From UBA2031 sp037189985 (GTDB lineage: Bacteria > Pseudomonadota > Gammaproteobacteria > Pseudomonadales > Moraxellaceae), in contig JBBCJX010000031.1 in assembly GCA_037189985.1 (NCBI GenBank), forward strand, positions 1 to 64,000: a stretch of DNA of 64,000 bases, read 5' to 3'. The notes below the pieces were generated by a model, which was given only the letters and a program-made list of their open reading frames with translations, was not told the DNA's origin and made no database searches. The translations under genes and the position numbers were made by a program. Within the stretch, counting starts at the first letter, position 1. Each line of letters opens with the position of its first letter. This document shows, one piece after another, positions 8,163-17,508 of this stretch.

Positions 8163-9484
8163 GGGTGTCCTCTCTTGCGAGGAATGCGCTGCCAGTCGCT
8201 GACGGCATCTTTTTCAGAGAGATATTTGAGCTTTTCGCCAATCCTGATTTCCAGGCCACGCGGTACCGGCTGGTAGAAACGCTCTGCTGCAATGGACTCC
8301 GGCAGATAGGATTCCCCGGGGACATAGGCCTCAGGGAAATCATGTGCGTAATGGTATTCCGCGCCATAGCCCTGCTCTTTCATGAGCTTTGTGGGGGCAT
8401 TACGCAAATGAAGCGGGACCTCCAGCGATCCGGTCTCGCCAATGCGTTTGCGGATGCTGTTCCATGCGGTATAAACCGCATTGCTCTTTGGTGCAGCCGC
8501 CAGATAGGCCACCGCCTGGGCAATGGCCAGTTCCCCTTCCGGCGACCCCAGCCTCTCCTGCACATCCCAGGCATTGAGGCAAAGTTGCAAGGCTCGCGGA
8601 TCAGCATTGCCGATATCCTCGCTCGCCATGCGCACAACCCTGCGGGCGACATACAAAGGATCGCAGCCTCCATCAAGCATGCGTGCCAGCCAGTACAAAG
8701 CACCATCCGGGTTGCTGCCACGCACGGACTTGTGCAGGGCTGATATCTGGTCGTAGAAATATTCTCCCTGCTTGTCAAAACGGCGGGCATTGCCCAGCAG
8801 GCTTTCGGACACCACAGCTTCGCTGATTTCACCAGCCTCGGAGAGGTCTGCCGCAATCTCGAGAATGTTCAGTGCTCGACGGGCATCTCCATCCGCAGCT
8901 CGGGCAATCTGGCGCAATGCTGCCTCATCCGCCTTGAGGGCCTGACCACCCAATCCCCGCTTCGTATCAGCCAGAGCCTGCTGTATCAGACGCAGCAGGT
9001 CATCCTCTTCCAAGCTGCGCAGAACGTAGACACGGGCACGCGAGAGCAAGGCGTTGTTCAGTTCAAACGAGGGATTTTCCGTGGTGGCACCGATGAAAAT
9101 GACGGTGCCATCCTCGACGTAGGGAAGGAAGGCATCCTGTTGTGACTTGTTGAAGCGGTGCACCTCGTCCACGAAAAGCACGGTCTTTTCGCCCATCTGC
9201 TTGTGCAATTGCGCCTCGTCAATCGAAGCACGAATCTCCTTCACACCGGAGAGCACGGCAGAAATGGCAATGAAACGGGCATCGGAAGCGCCTGCCATGA
9301 GGCGGGCCAATGTCGTCTTGCCGACACCCGGCGGCCCCCACAGGATCATGGAGTGCAGGTGGCCTGCGTCTATAGCTTCACGCAAGGGCTTGCCGGGAGC
9401 CAGCACATGTTGCTGGCCAACATAATCCTCCAGTCGTGTCGGCCGCATGCGGGCGGCGAGCGGCTGGTAGGGGGCATCGGCCAT
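8159..9484 (-). CDS. rarA: replication-associated recombination protein A
   Basis: 441 residues. AAA+ ATPase of the RarA/MgsA/WRNIP1 family. The Walker A is GPPGVGKTTLARL and the Walker B with its following box is LFVDEVHRFNKSQQD; GATTENPSFELN is sensor 1. The C-terminal half holds the tetramerisation region. It acts at stalled replication forks. It lies between lolA and crcB in the conserved order. Confidence 0.96.
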   Translation of the reverse strand: MADAPYQPLAARMRPTRLEDYVGQQHVLAPGKPLREAIDAGHLHSMILWGPPGVGKTTLARLMAGASDARFIAISAVLSGVKEIRASIDEAQLHKQMGEKTVLFVDEVHRFNKSQQDAFLPYVEDGTVIFIGATTENPSFELNNALLSRARVYVLRSLEEDDLLRLIQQALADTKRGLGGQALKADEAALRQIARAADGDARRALNILEIAADLSEAGEISEAVVSESLLGNARRFDKQGEYFYDQISALHKSVRGSNPDGALYWLARMLDGGCDPLYVARRVVRMASEDIGNADPRALQLCLNAWDVQERLGSPEGELAIAQAVAYLAAAPKSNAVYTAWNSIRKRIGETGSLEVPLHLRNAPTKLMKEQGYGAEYHYAHDFPEAYVPGESYLPESIAAERFYQPVPRGLEIRIGEKLKYLSEKDAVSDWQRIPRKRGHP

Positions 9485-9540
9485 CGTGGAGGATCCTGAG
9501 TCTCTGGTGGGGCGGCGCTTTTAACAGTGAGAGCGGCAGC

Positions 9541-10173
9541 TCAAAGCTGGTCTATCACGTCCACGCCCTTGGGTGGCTTGAACTCGAAACGGGAAGCGGG
9601 CAACGCAGGGTTCAGCCTGATATTGCTGAAGCGGATATCTGTCTTCTGACCAAGTGTGTCCACAAGCTGCATCTGCAACAGCTCGCCACCCTTGAAGCGG
9701 ACACGCAGGTTTTCAAAAAGTGCATCCTTGCCTTTGGGCTTCAGGACAAAAGCCTGTTCACCCTCCCCACCCTTTTCTTCCGAAACCTCAAAAGCCTCGT
9801 TCAGCTTACGAGGATCACCGGAGAGTAGCAGTGCAGGAGTATTGCCTACCTGATCATCCAGTTTCTGGCTGGTGGCCTGCATCAGCTCGGGGTCATATAT
9901 CCACAACACCTTGCCTGTCGTCATCACCATCTGCGGTGACGGGCTGGTGACCTCCCAGCGAAACATGCCCGGGCGTTTCACGCTCATGTTGCCTTTCTGG
10001 GTTGCCTGAGCATTGCCTCTGCCGTCAGCCGTCTGCTGGGAAAAATCTGCCTGCATGCTGCTGATGCCACCGAGCACCGTACTCAAACGGGCTGCAGCGT
10101 CCTCGGATGCCTGTGCAGAAAGCGCACAAAGGGAAAGAATGAAAACGGAAACCAGATTCCTGTAACAGTGCAT
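9541..10173 (-). CDS. lolA: outer-membrane lipoprotein carrier protein LolA
   Basis: 210 residues with an N-terminal signal peptide (SVFILSLCALSAQA). The mature part starts with the typical region containing MQADFSQQT, then RPGMFRWEVTSPSPQ and LWIYDPELMQATSQ. It carries lipoproteins from the LolCDE ABC transporter through the periplasm to LolB. It starts 3 bases after the ftsK stop and is probably coupled to it. Confidence 0.96.
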   Translation of the reverse strand: MHCYRNLVSVFILSLCALSAQASEDAAARLSTVLGGISSMQADFSQQTADGRGNAQATQKGNMSVKRPGMFRWEVTSPSPQMVMTTGKVLWIYDPELMQATSQKLDDQVGNTPALLLSGDPRKLNEAFEVSEEKGGEGEQAFVLKPKGKDALFENLRVRFKGGELLQMQLVDTLGQKTDIRFSNIRLNPALPASRFEFKPPKGVDVIDQL

Positions 10174-10176
10174 GAT

Positions 10177-12597
10177 TTACTCCCGGCCCGGCACGATCAC
10201 TTCACGCTGGCCATTGCCCTGCATGGGCGTAACGATTCCAGCCATTTCCATGGCTTCGATGAGGCGTGCTGCGCGGTTGTAGCCTATCTTGAACTTGCGC
10301 TGCACAAAGGAAATGGAAGGGCGACGGGTCTCCATGACGAAAGCTACTGCTTCGTCATAAAGCGCATCAGACTCGGGATCACCCCCTACATCATCATTGC
10401 CGCCAAATCCTCTGCCACCATCCGTGACTTCCAGCGAACCTTCAAGTATTTCATCGATGTAGTTCGGTTCACCGCGCGCACGCCAGTCGGCGGCAACACG
10501 GTGCACCTCTTCGTCGCTGACAAAAGCACCATGGACACGCTCGGGCAGACTCGTACCCGGCGCGAGGTAAAGCATGTCGCCATGCCCCAGCAACTGGTCG
10601 GCACCGCCCTGGTCAAGGATGGTGCGGGAGTCGATCTTGCTGGATACCTGAAAGGCAATACGAGTCGGCACGTTGGCCTTGATGAGGCCGGTGATCACAT
10701 CAACCGAGGGGCGCTGCGTCGCCAGGATAAGGTGAATGCCAGCCGCGCGGGCCTTCTGTGCGATACGGGCAATCAGCTCTTCAACCTTTTTGCCGACCAC
10801 CATCATCATGTCGGCAAACTCGTCGACCACGACCACGATATAGGGCAATTTTTCCAGCGGCGGTGCCGACTCCTGCAGGGCAGAATCCACGCCCGGTTTC
10901 CACAGGGGATTGGCAATGGTTTCGCCCTTGGCGGCAGCATCCTCGATCTTCTTGTTGAAGCCGGCGAGATTACGTACGCCCATGGCCGCCATCAGTTTGT
11001 AGCGGCGCTCCATTTCCCCTACCGACCAGCGCAGCGCATTGGCGGCGTCTTTCATGTCGGTAACGACGGGCGTGAGCAGATGCGGAATCTTGTCGTAGAC
11101 CGACAGCTCCAGCATCTTGGGATCAATCATGATCAGGCGAACATCTTCCGGCCTGGCCTTGAAGAGGATGCTGAGCAGCATGGCATTCACGCCGACGGAC
11201 TTACCGGAACCAGTGGTGCCCGCCACCAGCAGGTGCGGCATGCGCGCAAGGTCGGCAACCACAGGCTTGCCGGCAATGTCCTTGCCCAGCGCCAGCGTGA
11301 GCGGTGACTCCTTGCTTTCATAGGTCTGTGAAGAAAGGATTTCCGAAAGCCGGACCATCTCGCGATCTTCATTGGGCACTTCAATACCAACCACCGACTT
11401 GCCCGGAATCACCTCTACCACACGCACGGAAATCATGGCCAGCGAGCGCGCCAGGTCCTTGGCAATATTGGTGATTCTTGCCACTTTCACGCCGGGTGCC
11501 GGCTGTATCTCGAAGCGGGTGATCACCGGGCCGGGCTGCACGGCCACCACCTCGGCATCGATGTTGAACTCTTTCAGTTTCAGCTCCAGCAGGCGCGAGA
11601 GCCCTTCCAGCGCCTCGGTGCTGTAGCCTTTTTTCTTGCTGTGATCCGGCGCATCCAGCAAGTCCAGAGCGGGCAACTCACCTACCGGAGCCTCGGAAAC
11701 ATCGAACAGACCGCGCTGTTTTTCTTTCTGGGCACGTTCGCTGCGCTTGATGGGCGTGACGGCAAGCGGCGTAATGACAGGAGGCGCACGTTCTTCATCC
11801 AGCTTGGGGCGTGGACGCTTAATAACAGGAGGTGGCGCCATGGGCTCCAGCCCCAGAATGGGTTCTTCGCGGCTGGCATCCTCGCGCGCAAGCTGGGCCT
11901 TCACCTTGTTGTTGCTCAAGGCCAGCTCAAAAGCCGGAGCGGCCTCCTCCAGCGCCTTTTTCATTGCCCGCTTTTCCCGCCAGCCCTGCAGGTACTCGCT
12001 GAACCGTCCATGCACAATGGCACCAGCCACTGCACCGATGTCCCAGAAAAAGTGTCCCACGCTGTCCATCAGCCAAAACCAGGACAGGCCGGTGCTAAGG
12101 GTGATGCCGATCAGCAGGATCGTAAGCAAGAGCAGCGTGCCACCAACAAGGCCAAAAGCCGTCACCATGCTGCGGCCGATCTCAAACCCCAGAATGCCTC
12201 CCGAAGCATTGCTGATGTCGACCGAGGGCTCGCTCCAGTGCAGGGCCAGCAAGGCGGCAGCGGCCAGCAGTGCCACCACAAGACTCAGCAGGCGCCATGG
12301 CAGCCCCAGCAGCGGGCTTTCCCGGTACCAGAGCCAGAAAATCTGCACAAAGACAAAAAGAGGAAGGAAGATGGCGGCATGGCCGAAGGCGGTATAGGCA
12401 ATATCAGCCGCCCAGGCACCGACATGGCCACCGGCATTGCGTATGCCATCGGCTCCCAGACGGCTCCAGCCCGGATCACTCACGGACCAGGTGACAAAGG
12501 CGACAAGCAGGTAAAGGCCCAGAGCGGCCCAAAGCAGGGTTTTGATTTCGCGCACACCCTTGCGCGGGGTGGGCAGGCTAGCGTCCTTCTTGCTCAC
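10177..12597 (-). CDS. ftsK: DNA translocase FtsK
   Basis: 806 residues, starting at a GTG. The N-terminal ~190 residues hold four or so membrane segments that anchor it at the septum. A charged Pro-rich linker follows, then the RecA-like motor with Walker A GTTGSGKSVGVN and Walker B VVVVDEFADMM. The C-terminal winged-helix gamma domain (FKIGYNRAARLIEAMEMAGIV) reads KOPS sites and contacts XerD. It coordinates division and chromosome dimer resolution. It is the first gene of the minus-strand block and is divergent from trxB. Confidence 0.97.
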   Translation of the reverse strand: MSKKDASLPTPRKGVREIKTLLWAALGLYLLVAFVTWSVSDPGWSRLGADGIRNAGGHVGAWAADIAYTAFGHAAIFLPLFVFVQIFWLWYRESPLLGLPWRLLSLVVALLAAAALLALHWSEPSVDISNASGGILGFEIGRSMVTAFGLVGGTLLLLTILLIGITLSTGLSWFWLMDSVGHFFWDIGAVAGAIVHGRFSEYLQGWREKRAMKKALEEAAPAFELALSNNKVKAQLAREDASREEPILGLEPMAPPPVIKRPRPKLDEERAPPVITPLAVTPIKRSERAQKEKQRGLFDVSEAPVGELPALDLLDAPDHSKKKGYSTEALEGLSRLLELKLKEFNIDAEVVAVQPGPVITRFEIQPAPGVKVARITNIAKDLARSLAMISVRVVEVIPGKSVVGIEVPNEDREMVRLSEILSSQTYESKESPLTLALGKDIAGKPVVADLARMPHLLVAGTTGSGKSVGVNAMLLSILFKARPEDVRLIMIDPKMLELSVYDKIPHLLTPVVTDMKDAANALRWSVGEMERRYKLMAAMGVRNLAGFNKKIEDAAAKGETIANPLWKPGVDSALQESAPPLEKLPYIVVVVDEFADMMMVVGKKVEELIARIAQKARAAGIHLILATQRPSVDVITGLIKANVPTRIAFQVSSKIDSRTILDQGGADQLLGHGDMLYLAPGTSLPERVHGAFVSDEEVHRVAADWRARGEPNYIDEILEGSLEVTDGGRGFGGNDDVGGDPESDALYDEAVAFVMETRRPSISFVQRKFKIGYNRAARLIEAMEMAGIVTPMQGNGQREVIVPGRE

Positions 12598-12822
12598 GGA
12601 TCAGTCTCAAAAACAGCAAGGCGGTATTGTAACGGGTGGGCCCGATTATGCCATGCATGACGCAAGGCCTCAGGGACCGGAATCCCTTTTGTGTCATGTA
12701 TTTGTGCGCGACTGCTCAGGCTGGGTCCAGATTCGGGGACAGCCATTGGCAACCTGGCTCATTAGCCAGCCGCTATGGATTTTCAACAAAATCCCGATGG
12801 TCTTTATCAAGGCGGGATTCAG

Positions 12823-12828
12823 TATACT
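12823..12828 (+). promoter_or_regulatory. candidate -10 box of trxB
   Basis: TATACT, 62 bases before the trxB start. The -35 region is a poor match, so the promoter is tentative. Confidence 0.3.
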
Positions 12829-12840
12829 TGCCGCCAGCTT

Positions 12841-12868
12841 TTTCCGGCCGCTCCACTCTGGCCGGAAA
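12841..12868 (+). promoter_or_regulatory. leader hairpin in the trxB 5' untranslated region
   Basis: TTTCCGGCC and GGCCGGAAA form a 9-base perfect stem with a 10-base loop. It ends 10 bases before the ribosome-binding site AAGGAG (12879-12884). It may affect mRNA stability or translation. Confidence 0.45.
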
Positions 12869-12889
12869 CCTACACTGCAAGGAGTCTTC

Positions 12890-13840
12890 ATGTCTGCCCA
12901 GCACCATCGCCTGCTGATCCTCGGTTCCGGCCCAGCCGGCTATACGGCAGCGGTGTATGCCGCCCGCGCCAACCTCAAGCCCGTGGTCATTACCGGCATG
13001 CAGGCAGGCGGCCAGCTCACCACAACCACCGAAGTCGACAACTGGCCCGGTGATGCCCACGGCCTGACCGGCCCCGTCCTGATGGAGCGCATGCAGGCAC
13101 ATGCCGAGCGCTTCGGCACCCAGGTCATCTTCGACCATATCAATGAGGTGGATGTCAGCTCCCGCCCCTTCCGCCTCAAGGGCGACAGCGGCGAATACAG
13201 CTGTGATGCCCTGATCATCGCTACCGGCGCTTCTGCCCAGTACCTCGGCCTGTCCTCAGAGGAAGCCTTCATGGGACGAGGCATCAGTGCCTGCGCCACC
13301 TGCGACGGCTTCTTCTACAAAGGCCAGCGCGTGATGGTGATCGGTGGCGGCAATACGGCTGTCGAAGAGGCCCTCTATCTCTCCAACATCGCTGACCATG
13401 TGACCTTGGTGCATCGTCGTGACAAGCTCAAGTCCGAGAAAATCCTGCAGGACCATCTTTTCGAGAAAGAGAAGGAAGGCAAGATTTCCATTATCTGGAA
13501 CCATGCCCTACAAGAAGTTCTGGGCGGAGATGCCGGCGTGAATGGCGCCCGCCTCAAGAGCACGCAGAACGGCGACACTCAGGATGTAGACGTGGCCGGC
13601 ATTTTCATCGCTATCGGCCACAAACCCAACACGGACATTTTTGCTGGCAAGCTGGACATGAAAGATGGCTACATCACCGTCAAAAGTGGTACGGAAGGCA
13701 ATGCCACCGCCACTAGCGTGCCAGGTGTCTTTGCTGCTGGAGATGTCGCCGACCATATCTATCGCCAGGCCATCACGTCAGCTGGCTCAGGTTGCATGGC
13801 GGCGCTGGATGCCGAGAAATACCTCGACAACCTGAAGTGA
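12890..13840 (+). CDS. trxB: thioredoxin reductase
   Basis: 316 residues from the ATG at 12890, chosen because it has an AAGGAG ribosome-binding site and gives the usual N-terminus; the longer frame upstream is not needed. The FAD-binding motif LGSGPAGYTAAVYAAR, the redox pair CATC (Cys135 and Cys138) and the NADPH-binding GGGNTAVEEAL are all present. It reduces thioredoxin with NADPH. It is divergent from ftsK and upstream of aat, the same neighbourhood as in pseudomonads. Confidence 0.97.
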   Translation: MSAQHHRLLILGSGPAGYTAAVYAARANLKPVVITGMQAGGQLTTTTEVDNWPGDAHGLTGPVLMERMQAHAERFGTQVIFDHINEVDVSSRPFRLKGDSGEYSCDALIIATGASAQYLGLSSEEAFMGRGISACATCDGFFYKGQRVMVIGGGNTAVEEALYLSNIADHVTLVHRRDKLKSEKILQDHLFEKEKEGKISIIWNHALQEVLGGDAGVNGARLKSTQNGDTQDVDVAGIFIAIGHKPNTDIFAGKLDMKDGYITVKSGTEGNATATSVPGVFAAGDVADHIYRQAITSAGSGCMAALDAEKYLDNLK

Positions 13841-13892
13841 CCCACTCCACAGGAGTAGGTCATCCTCCCGAACGCGGGGATTTTCCCTATTC

Positions 13893-13924
13893 GGGCAGGG
13901 CACTGGCAAAAGCCCTGCCCGTTT
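13893..13924 (+). terminator. intrinsic terminator after trxB
   Basis: GGGCAGGGC and GCCCTGCCC form a 9-base stem with a 10-base loop, followed by a short GTTT tail. The T-run is weak. Confidence 0.5.
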
Positions 13925-14008
13925 CCCAGAGACCGCTTGTCCTGCGGCTGCCCAACGCACTGCGCACTTGTGTCCCGCTTGCCCGGAGATAACGGACCCC
14001 AAAAGGAT

Positions 14009-14713
14009 ATGCCCCTCTACCGCCTTGGCCCTGTTGAATACGGCTTTCCTCCCGTGGAGGAAGCACTGGAGGACCCCAATGGCCTGCTGGCTGTGGGTGG
14101 AGACCTGAGTCCGGAGCGCCTGCTGCAAGCCTATCGCCGGGGAATTTTCCCTTGGTTCAATGAAGACGACCCGGTTTGCTGGTGGTCACCCGATCCGCGC
14201 TGTGTGTTCATCACTGCGGAATTCATACCCAAACGCAGCCTGGTCAAGCGGCTACGCCAGAACCGCTTCAGCTTTTCGGTTGACCGCTGCTTTACCGATG
14301 TCATGACCGCCTGTGCCGGCCCTCGCCATTATGCAGATGGCACCTGGATACAACCTGAATTCATCCATAACTACAGCCTGCTTCACCAGGCTGGTGTGGC
14401 CCACTCCATAGAGGTCTGGAACGAGCGGGAAGAACTGGTGGGAGGATTGTACGGCCTCAACCTCGGACGGCTCTTTTTTGGAGAGTCCATGTTCAGCCGG
14501 GAAACCGATGCCTCCAAAGCCGCCCTCACCTACCTCATCCAGCTTTGCAGGCACTGGGACATTCCTCTGGTAGACAGCCAGGTTGAAAACGATCACCTCC
14601 TGCAGCTTGGCGCCCGCCTGATTTCACGCCGGGAATTCACAGGCTGGCTTGAAAGTCACGCCGATCTCCCTGCACCCGACTGGCAAAACGTACCGCCATT
14701 TGTCCTGCCCTGA
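14009..14713 (+). CDS. aat: leucyl/phenylalanyl-tRNA-protein transferase
   Basis: 234 residues from the ATG at 14009, which follows the ribosome-binding site AAAAGGA; the upstream extension is not homologous in character. Family motifs are FPPVEEALEDPNGLLAVGG near the start, GIFPWFN, WWSPDPRCVF, and the C-terminal DSQVENDHL. It transfers Leu or Phe from tRNA to proteins with N-terminal Arg or Lys and so creates N-degrons. bpt follows, and clpA and clpS lie a few kilobases on. Confidence 0.96.
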   Translation: MPLYRLGPVEYGFPPVEEALEDPNGLLAVGGDLSPERLLQAYRRGIFPWFNEDDPVCWWSPDPRCVFITAEFIPKRSLVKRLRQNRFSFSVDRCFTDVMTACAGPRHYADGTWIQPEFIHNYSLLHQAGVAHSIEVWNEREELVGGLYGLNLGRLFFGESMFSRETDASKAALTYLIQLCRHWDIPLVDSQVENDHLLQLGARLISRREFTGWLESHADLPAPDWQNVPPFVLP

Positions 14714-14796
14714 AACCCTGTGACGCAACGGCTATCCGGCCAGCGAATTTCCTGTGCTATAAACCGCTTAGCCTCTGGTAAGAATCGGAGACCAGC

Positions 14797-15501
14797 ATGA
14801 CGGCACCCGGCGTAAAATTCTTCAGCACTACTGCACATGCCTGCAGCTATCTGCCCGGTGAACAGGCCATCACGCTTTTTGCCGACCCCAAAAGCAATAT
14901 GGACCGCCGTCTTTACACGGACCTTTCTGATCTGGGCTTCCGTCGTAGCGGCAACTATGTCTACCGGCCTCATTGCAACACCTGCAACGCCTGTGTGGCT
15001 GTCCGCATTCCCGTGGCCAGCTTCGAAGCCAACCGCCAGCAAAACCGCATCTGGAAGCGCAACCAGGACCTGCAGGTCCGTGAAATGGAGCCGGACTTCC
15101 GGGAAGACCACTACGCCCTGTATGAGCGCTATATCAGCGAGCGGCATGATGATGGCGACATGTATCCGCCAAGCATCGAACAATATGGATCATTCCTCAC
15201 ATCAGAATGGTCAGAGACACGCTTTTATGAGTTCCGCTGCAATGAAAAGCTGGTGGCCATTGCCGTCTGCGATTTGCTGGATAACGGCCTTTCCGCCGTC
15301 TACACCTTTTTTGATCCGGACGAGGCTCGGCGCAGTCTTGGCACCTACGCCATTCTCTGGCAGATCGCAGAAACAAAACGGCTGGGGCTTCCCAGCCTAT
15401 ATCTGGGCTACTGGATAAAGAACTGCCAGAAAATGAGTTACAAGATCGCTTTCCGGCCCATTGAACTGTTGATCAACAACGAGTGGCTGAAAGCGCGTTG
15501 A
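14797..15501 (+). CDS. bpt: aspartate/glutamate leucyltransferase Bpt
   Basis: 234 residues. Bpt/Ate1-type aminoacyl-tRNA-protein transferase. It has the Cys-rich motif CNTCNACVAVRIPV, the SGNYVYRPHC entry and the C-terminal YLGYWIKNCQKMSYK. In gammaproteobacteria it adds Leu to proteins with N-terminal Asp or Glu, which feeds ClpS-ClpAP. It follows aat with an 83-base gap and its own GGAG site. Confidence 0.95.
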   Translation: MTAPGVKFFSTTAHACSYLPGEQAITLFADPKSNMDRRLYTDLSDLGFRRSGNYVYRPHCNTCNACVAVRIPVASFEANRQQNRIWKRNQDLQVREMEPDFREDHYALYERYISERHDDGDMYPPSIEQYGSFLTSEWSETRFYEFRCNEKLVAIAVCDLLDNGLSAVYTFFDPDEARRSLGTYAILWQIAETKRLGLPSLYLGYWIKNCQKMSYKIAFRPIELLINNEWLKAR

Positions 15502-15526
15502 GCCCCGGCGATTTGCCGGAACTCAA
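15498..15526. terminator. hairpin between convergent bpt and gabD
   Basis: TTGAG/CTCAA and CCGGC/GCCGG pair around a 5-base loop, and the structure overlaps the bpt stop codon. There is no T-run, so terminator function is uncertain. Confidence 0.3.
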
Positions 15527-15535
15527 CGTACGGGG

Positions 15536-16996
15536 TTATTTCACCCCACCAATGCAGACATACTTGATCTCGAGGTAATCATCTATCCCGTACTTGGAGC
15601 CTTCACGGCCCAGCCCTGAGGATTTAACGCCGCCGAAGGGAGCCACTTCCGTACTGATGATGCCCTCGTTGACGCCAACCATGCCGTATTCCAGTGCCTC
15701 AGACACCCGGAATATCCGGTTGATATCCTGACTGTAGAAATACGAGGCAAGACCGAACTCGGTATCGTTGGCCATGCGTATGGCATCAGCCTCTTCCTTG
15801 AAACGGATTACCGGGGCCACTGGTGCAAAAATTTCCGTCTGCGCCAGAGCACTGCTGTTCTGTACATCCACGACTACCGTCGGCTCAAAGAACAGGCCAC
15901 CCAAAGCATGGCGTTTGCCGCCACAAACAATCCGCCCACCTTCCTGTATCGCCCGGCCAAGCAGTGCCTCCGTATGGGCCACGGCCTTGGCATTGATGAG
16001 TGGCCCCTGATTCACGCCTTCACTCCAGCCCTTCCCTACCTTGAGCGTGGCAACCGCCTGGATGAATTTCTCCACGAACAGATCGTGAATGCCGTCCTGT
16101 ACCAGAATACGGTTGGTACAAACACAGGTTTGCCCGGAATTACGGAATTTTGAAGCAAGTGCTCCCGCAACAGCAGCATCCACATCCGCATCGTCAAACA
16201 CGATGAAAGGTGCGTTTCCGCCCAACTCCAGAGACAGCTTCTTGAGGGTACCGGCCGACTCGGACATGAGCTGGCGACCAACATCCGTGGAGCCCGTAAA
16301 GGACAGCTTGCGGACAACATCGCTACTGGTCAGTGTGGGGCCGATCACGGATGCAGAACCCGTTACCACATTGATCACGCCCGGCGGCACACCTGCTTCG
16401 ATGGCCAGAACCGCTGCAGCCAACGCAGACAAGGGAGTTTCCGAGGCAGGCTTGATCACAACGGTACAGCCAGCGGCAAGCGCGGGACCCACCTTGCGTG
16501 CAATCATGGCAACAGGGAAATTCCACGGCGTGATGGCCGCGACTACACCCACTGGCTGCTTGAAGACCAGCAGCCGGCGATCTGCCGTGAAACCGGGGAT
16601 CACGTCACCATAAACCCGCTTCGCTTCTTCACCGAACCATTCCAGGAATGAAGCGGCATATGCCACCTCCCCGCGTGATTCAGTCAGAGACTTGCCTTGC
16701 TCATGCGTCAGCAAAGTGGCCAGGTCTTCCTGATGATCCATCATCAGCTGATACCAGCGCCTGAGGATTGCACCACGCTCTTTTCCAGTCTTGCTGCGCC
16801 AGGCTGGCAGTGCCGTATCAGCCGCCGAAATGGCACGCTGGGTCTCATCCCTGCCAAAGCGGGGGACAGACACGATTTCCTCACCCGTTGCAGGATTGCT
16901 GACAGCGAATTTTTCACCGCTGTCGGCATCACACCACTGGCCGCCAATCAGTCCCTGTGCTTTCAGCAAGTCGGCACGCTTCAGCTCAAGACTCAT
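15536..16996 (-). CDS. gabD: NAD(P)-dependent succinate-semialdehyde dehydrogenase
   Basis: 486 residues, GabD-type aldehyde dehydrogenase. ITPWNFPVAMIARKVGPALAAG and KPASETPLSA are cofactor-pocket motifs. Glu257 (LELGGNAP) and the catalytic Cys291 (FRNSGQTCVC) are in place. It oxidises succinate semialdehyde to succinate. The start overlaps the thioesterase stop by 4 bases. No gabT transaminase is next to it; instead it ends an operon with an iron-type alcohol dehydrogenase, which suggests that the semialdehyde comes from a 4-carbon hydroxy acid rather than GABA. Confidence 0.9.
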   Translation of the reverse strand: MSLELKRADLLKAQGLIGGQWCDADSGEKFAVSNPATGEEIVSVPRFGRDETQRAISAADTALPAWRSKTGKERGAILRRWYQLMMDHQEDLATLLTHEQGKSLTESRGEVAYAASFLEWFGEEAKRVYGDVIPGFTADRRLLVFKQPVGVVAAITPWNFPVAMIARKVGPALAAGCTVVIKPASETPLSALAAAVLAIEAGVPPGVINVVTGSASVIGPTLTSSDVVRKLSFTGSTDVGRQLMSESAGTLKKLSLELGGNAPFIVFDDADVDAAVAGALASKFRNSGQTCVCTNRILVQDGIHDLFVEKFIQAVATLKVGKGWSEGVNQGPLINAKAVAHTEALLGRAIQEGGRIVCGGKRHALGGLFFEPTVVVDVQNSSALAQTEIFAPVAPVIRFKEEADAIRMANDTEFGLASYFYSQDINRIFRVSEALEYGMVGVNEGIISTEVAPFGGVKSSGLGREGSKYGIDDYLEIKYVCIGGVK

Positions 16997-17451
16997 GCGC
17001 TTTCTCCTTTTTCATCAACTACGGTCTGCAACGGCTCCAGCACAACACGCAAGGACTGCGGCAGCTTGACCGGTGTATTCGTCTGGCGATCGACGTAGAC
17101 ATGCACGAAATACCCTTCTGCCACCGCCTCGGTTTCGCCTTTGCGGAAAATGCCTATGCCGTAGCGGACACTCGAATTTCCCAGCCGCTCGACACGCAAG
17201 CCAACCTCCAGCTCATCCGGAAAAGCGATGGAGGCGTGGTAGGTACAGCGAGTCTCCACAACCAGACCGACAACATCGCCATGATGAATATCCAGCCAAC
17301 CAGACTGGATCAGGTAATGATTTACGGCCGTGTCAAAGTAGCTGTAGTACTGGACATTGTTGACGTGGCCATAGACATCGTTGTCCATCCAGCGCGTGGC
17401 AAGCGCAAGATGATGGGGGAAAGCGTTATAGGAAGCTCGGGCAGCAGGCAT
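16993..17451 (-). CDS. acyl-CoA thioesterase, hotdog fold (YbgC/4HBT-like)
   Basis: 152 residues. The N-terminal WMDNDVYGHVNNVQYYSYFD is the 4-hydroxybenzoyl-CoA thioesterase-type active-site motif, with the Asp-x-x-x-His-x-Asn spacing. A short hotdog strand pattern follows. It would release a CoA thioester in the cytoplasm. It lies between the iron alcohol dehydrogenase and gabD and is coupled to gabD by an ATGA overlap, so its substrate may be a short hydroxyacyl-CoA; that is inference. Confidence 0.85.
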   Translation of the reverse strand: MPAARASYNAFPHHLALATRWMDNDVYGHVNNVQYYSYFDTAVNHYLIQSGWLDIHHGDVVGLVVETRCTYHASIAFPDELEVGLRVERLGNSSVRYGIGIFRKGETEAVAEGYFVHVYVDRQTNTPVKLPQSLRVVLEPLQTVVDEKGESA

Positions 17452-17508
17452 GGGGTTCCCTGTTTGTATCGGTGAGACGGTTATCAGGCCAAAAATCGAC
17501 GAAGGTGA

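Noticed and set aside
10168..11307. 379-codon plus-strand frame antisense to ftsK
   Set aside because: Antisense shadow of a conserved gene with no plausible start signal.
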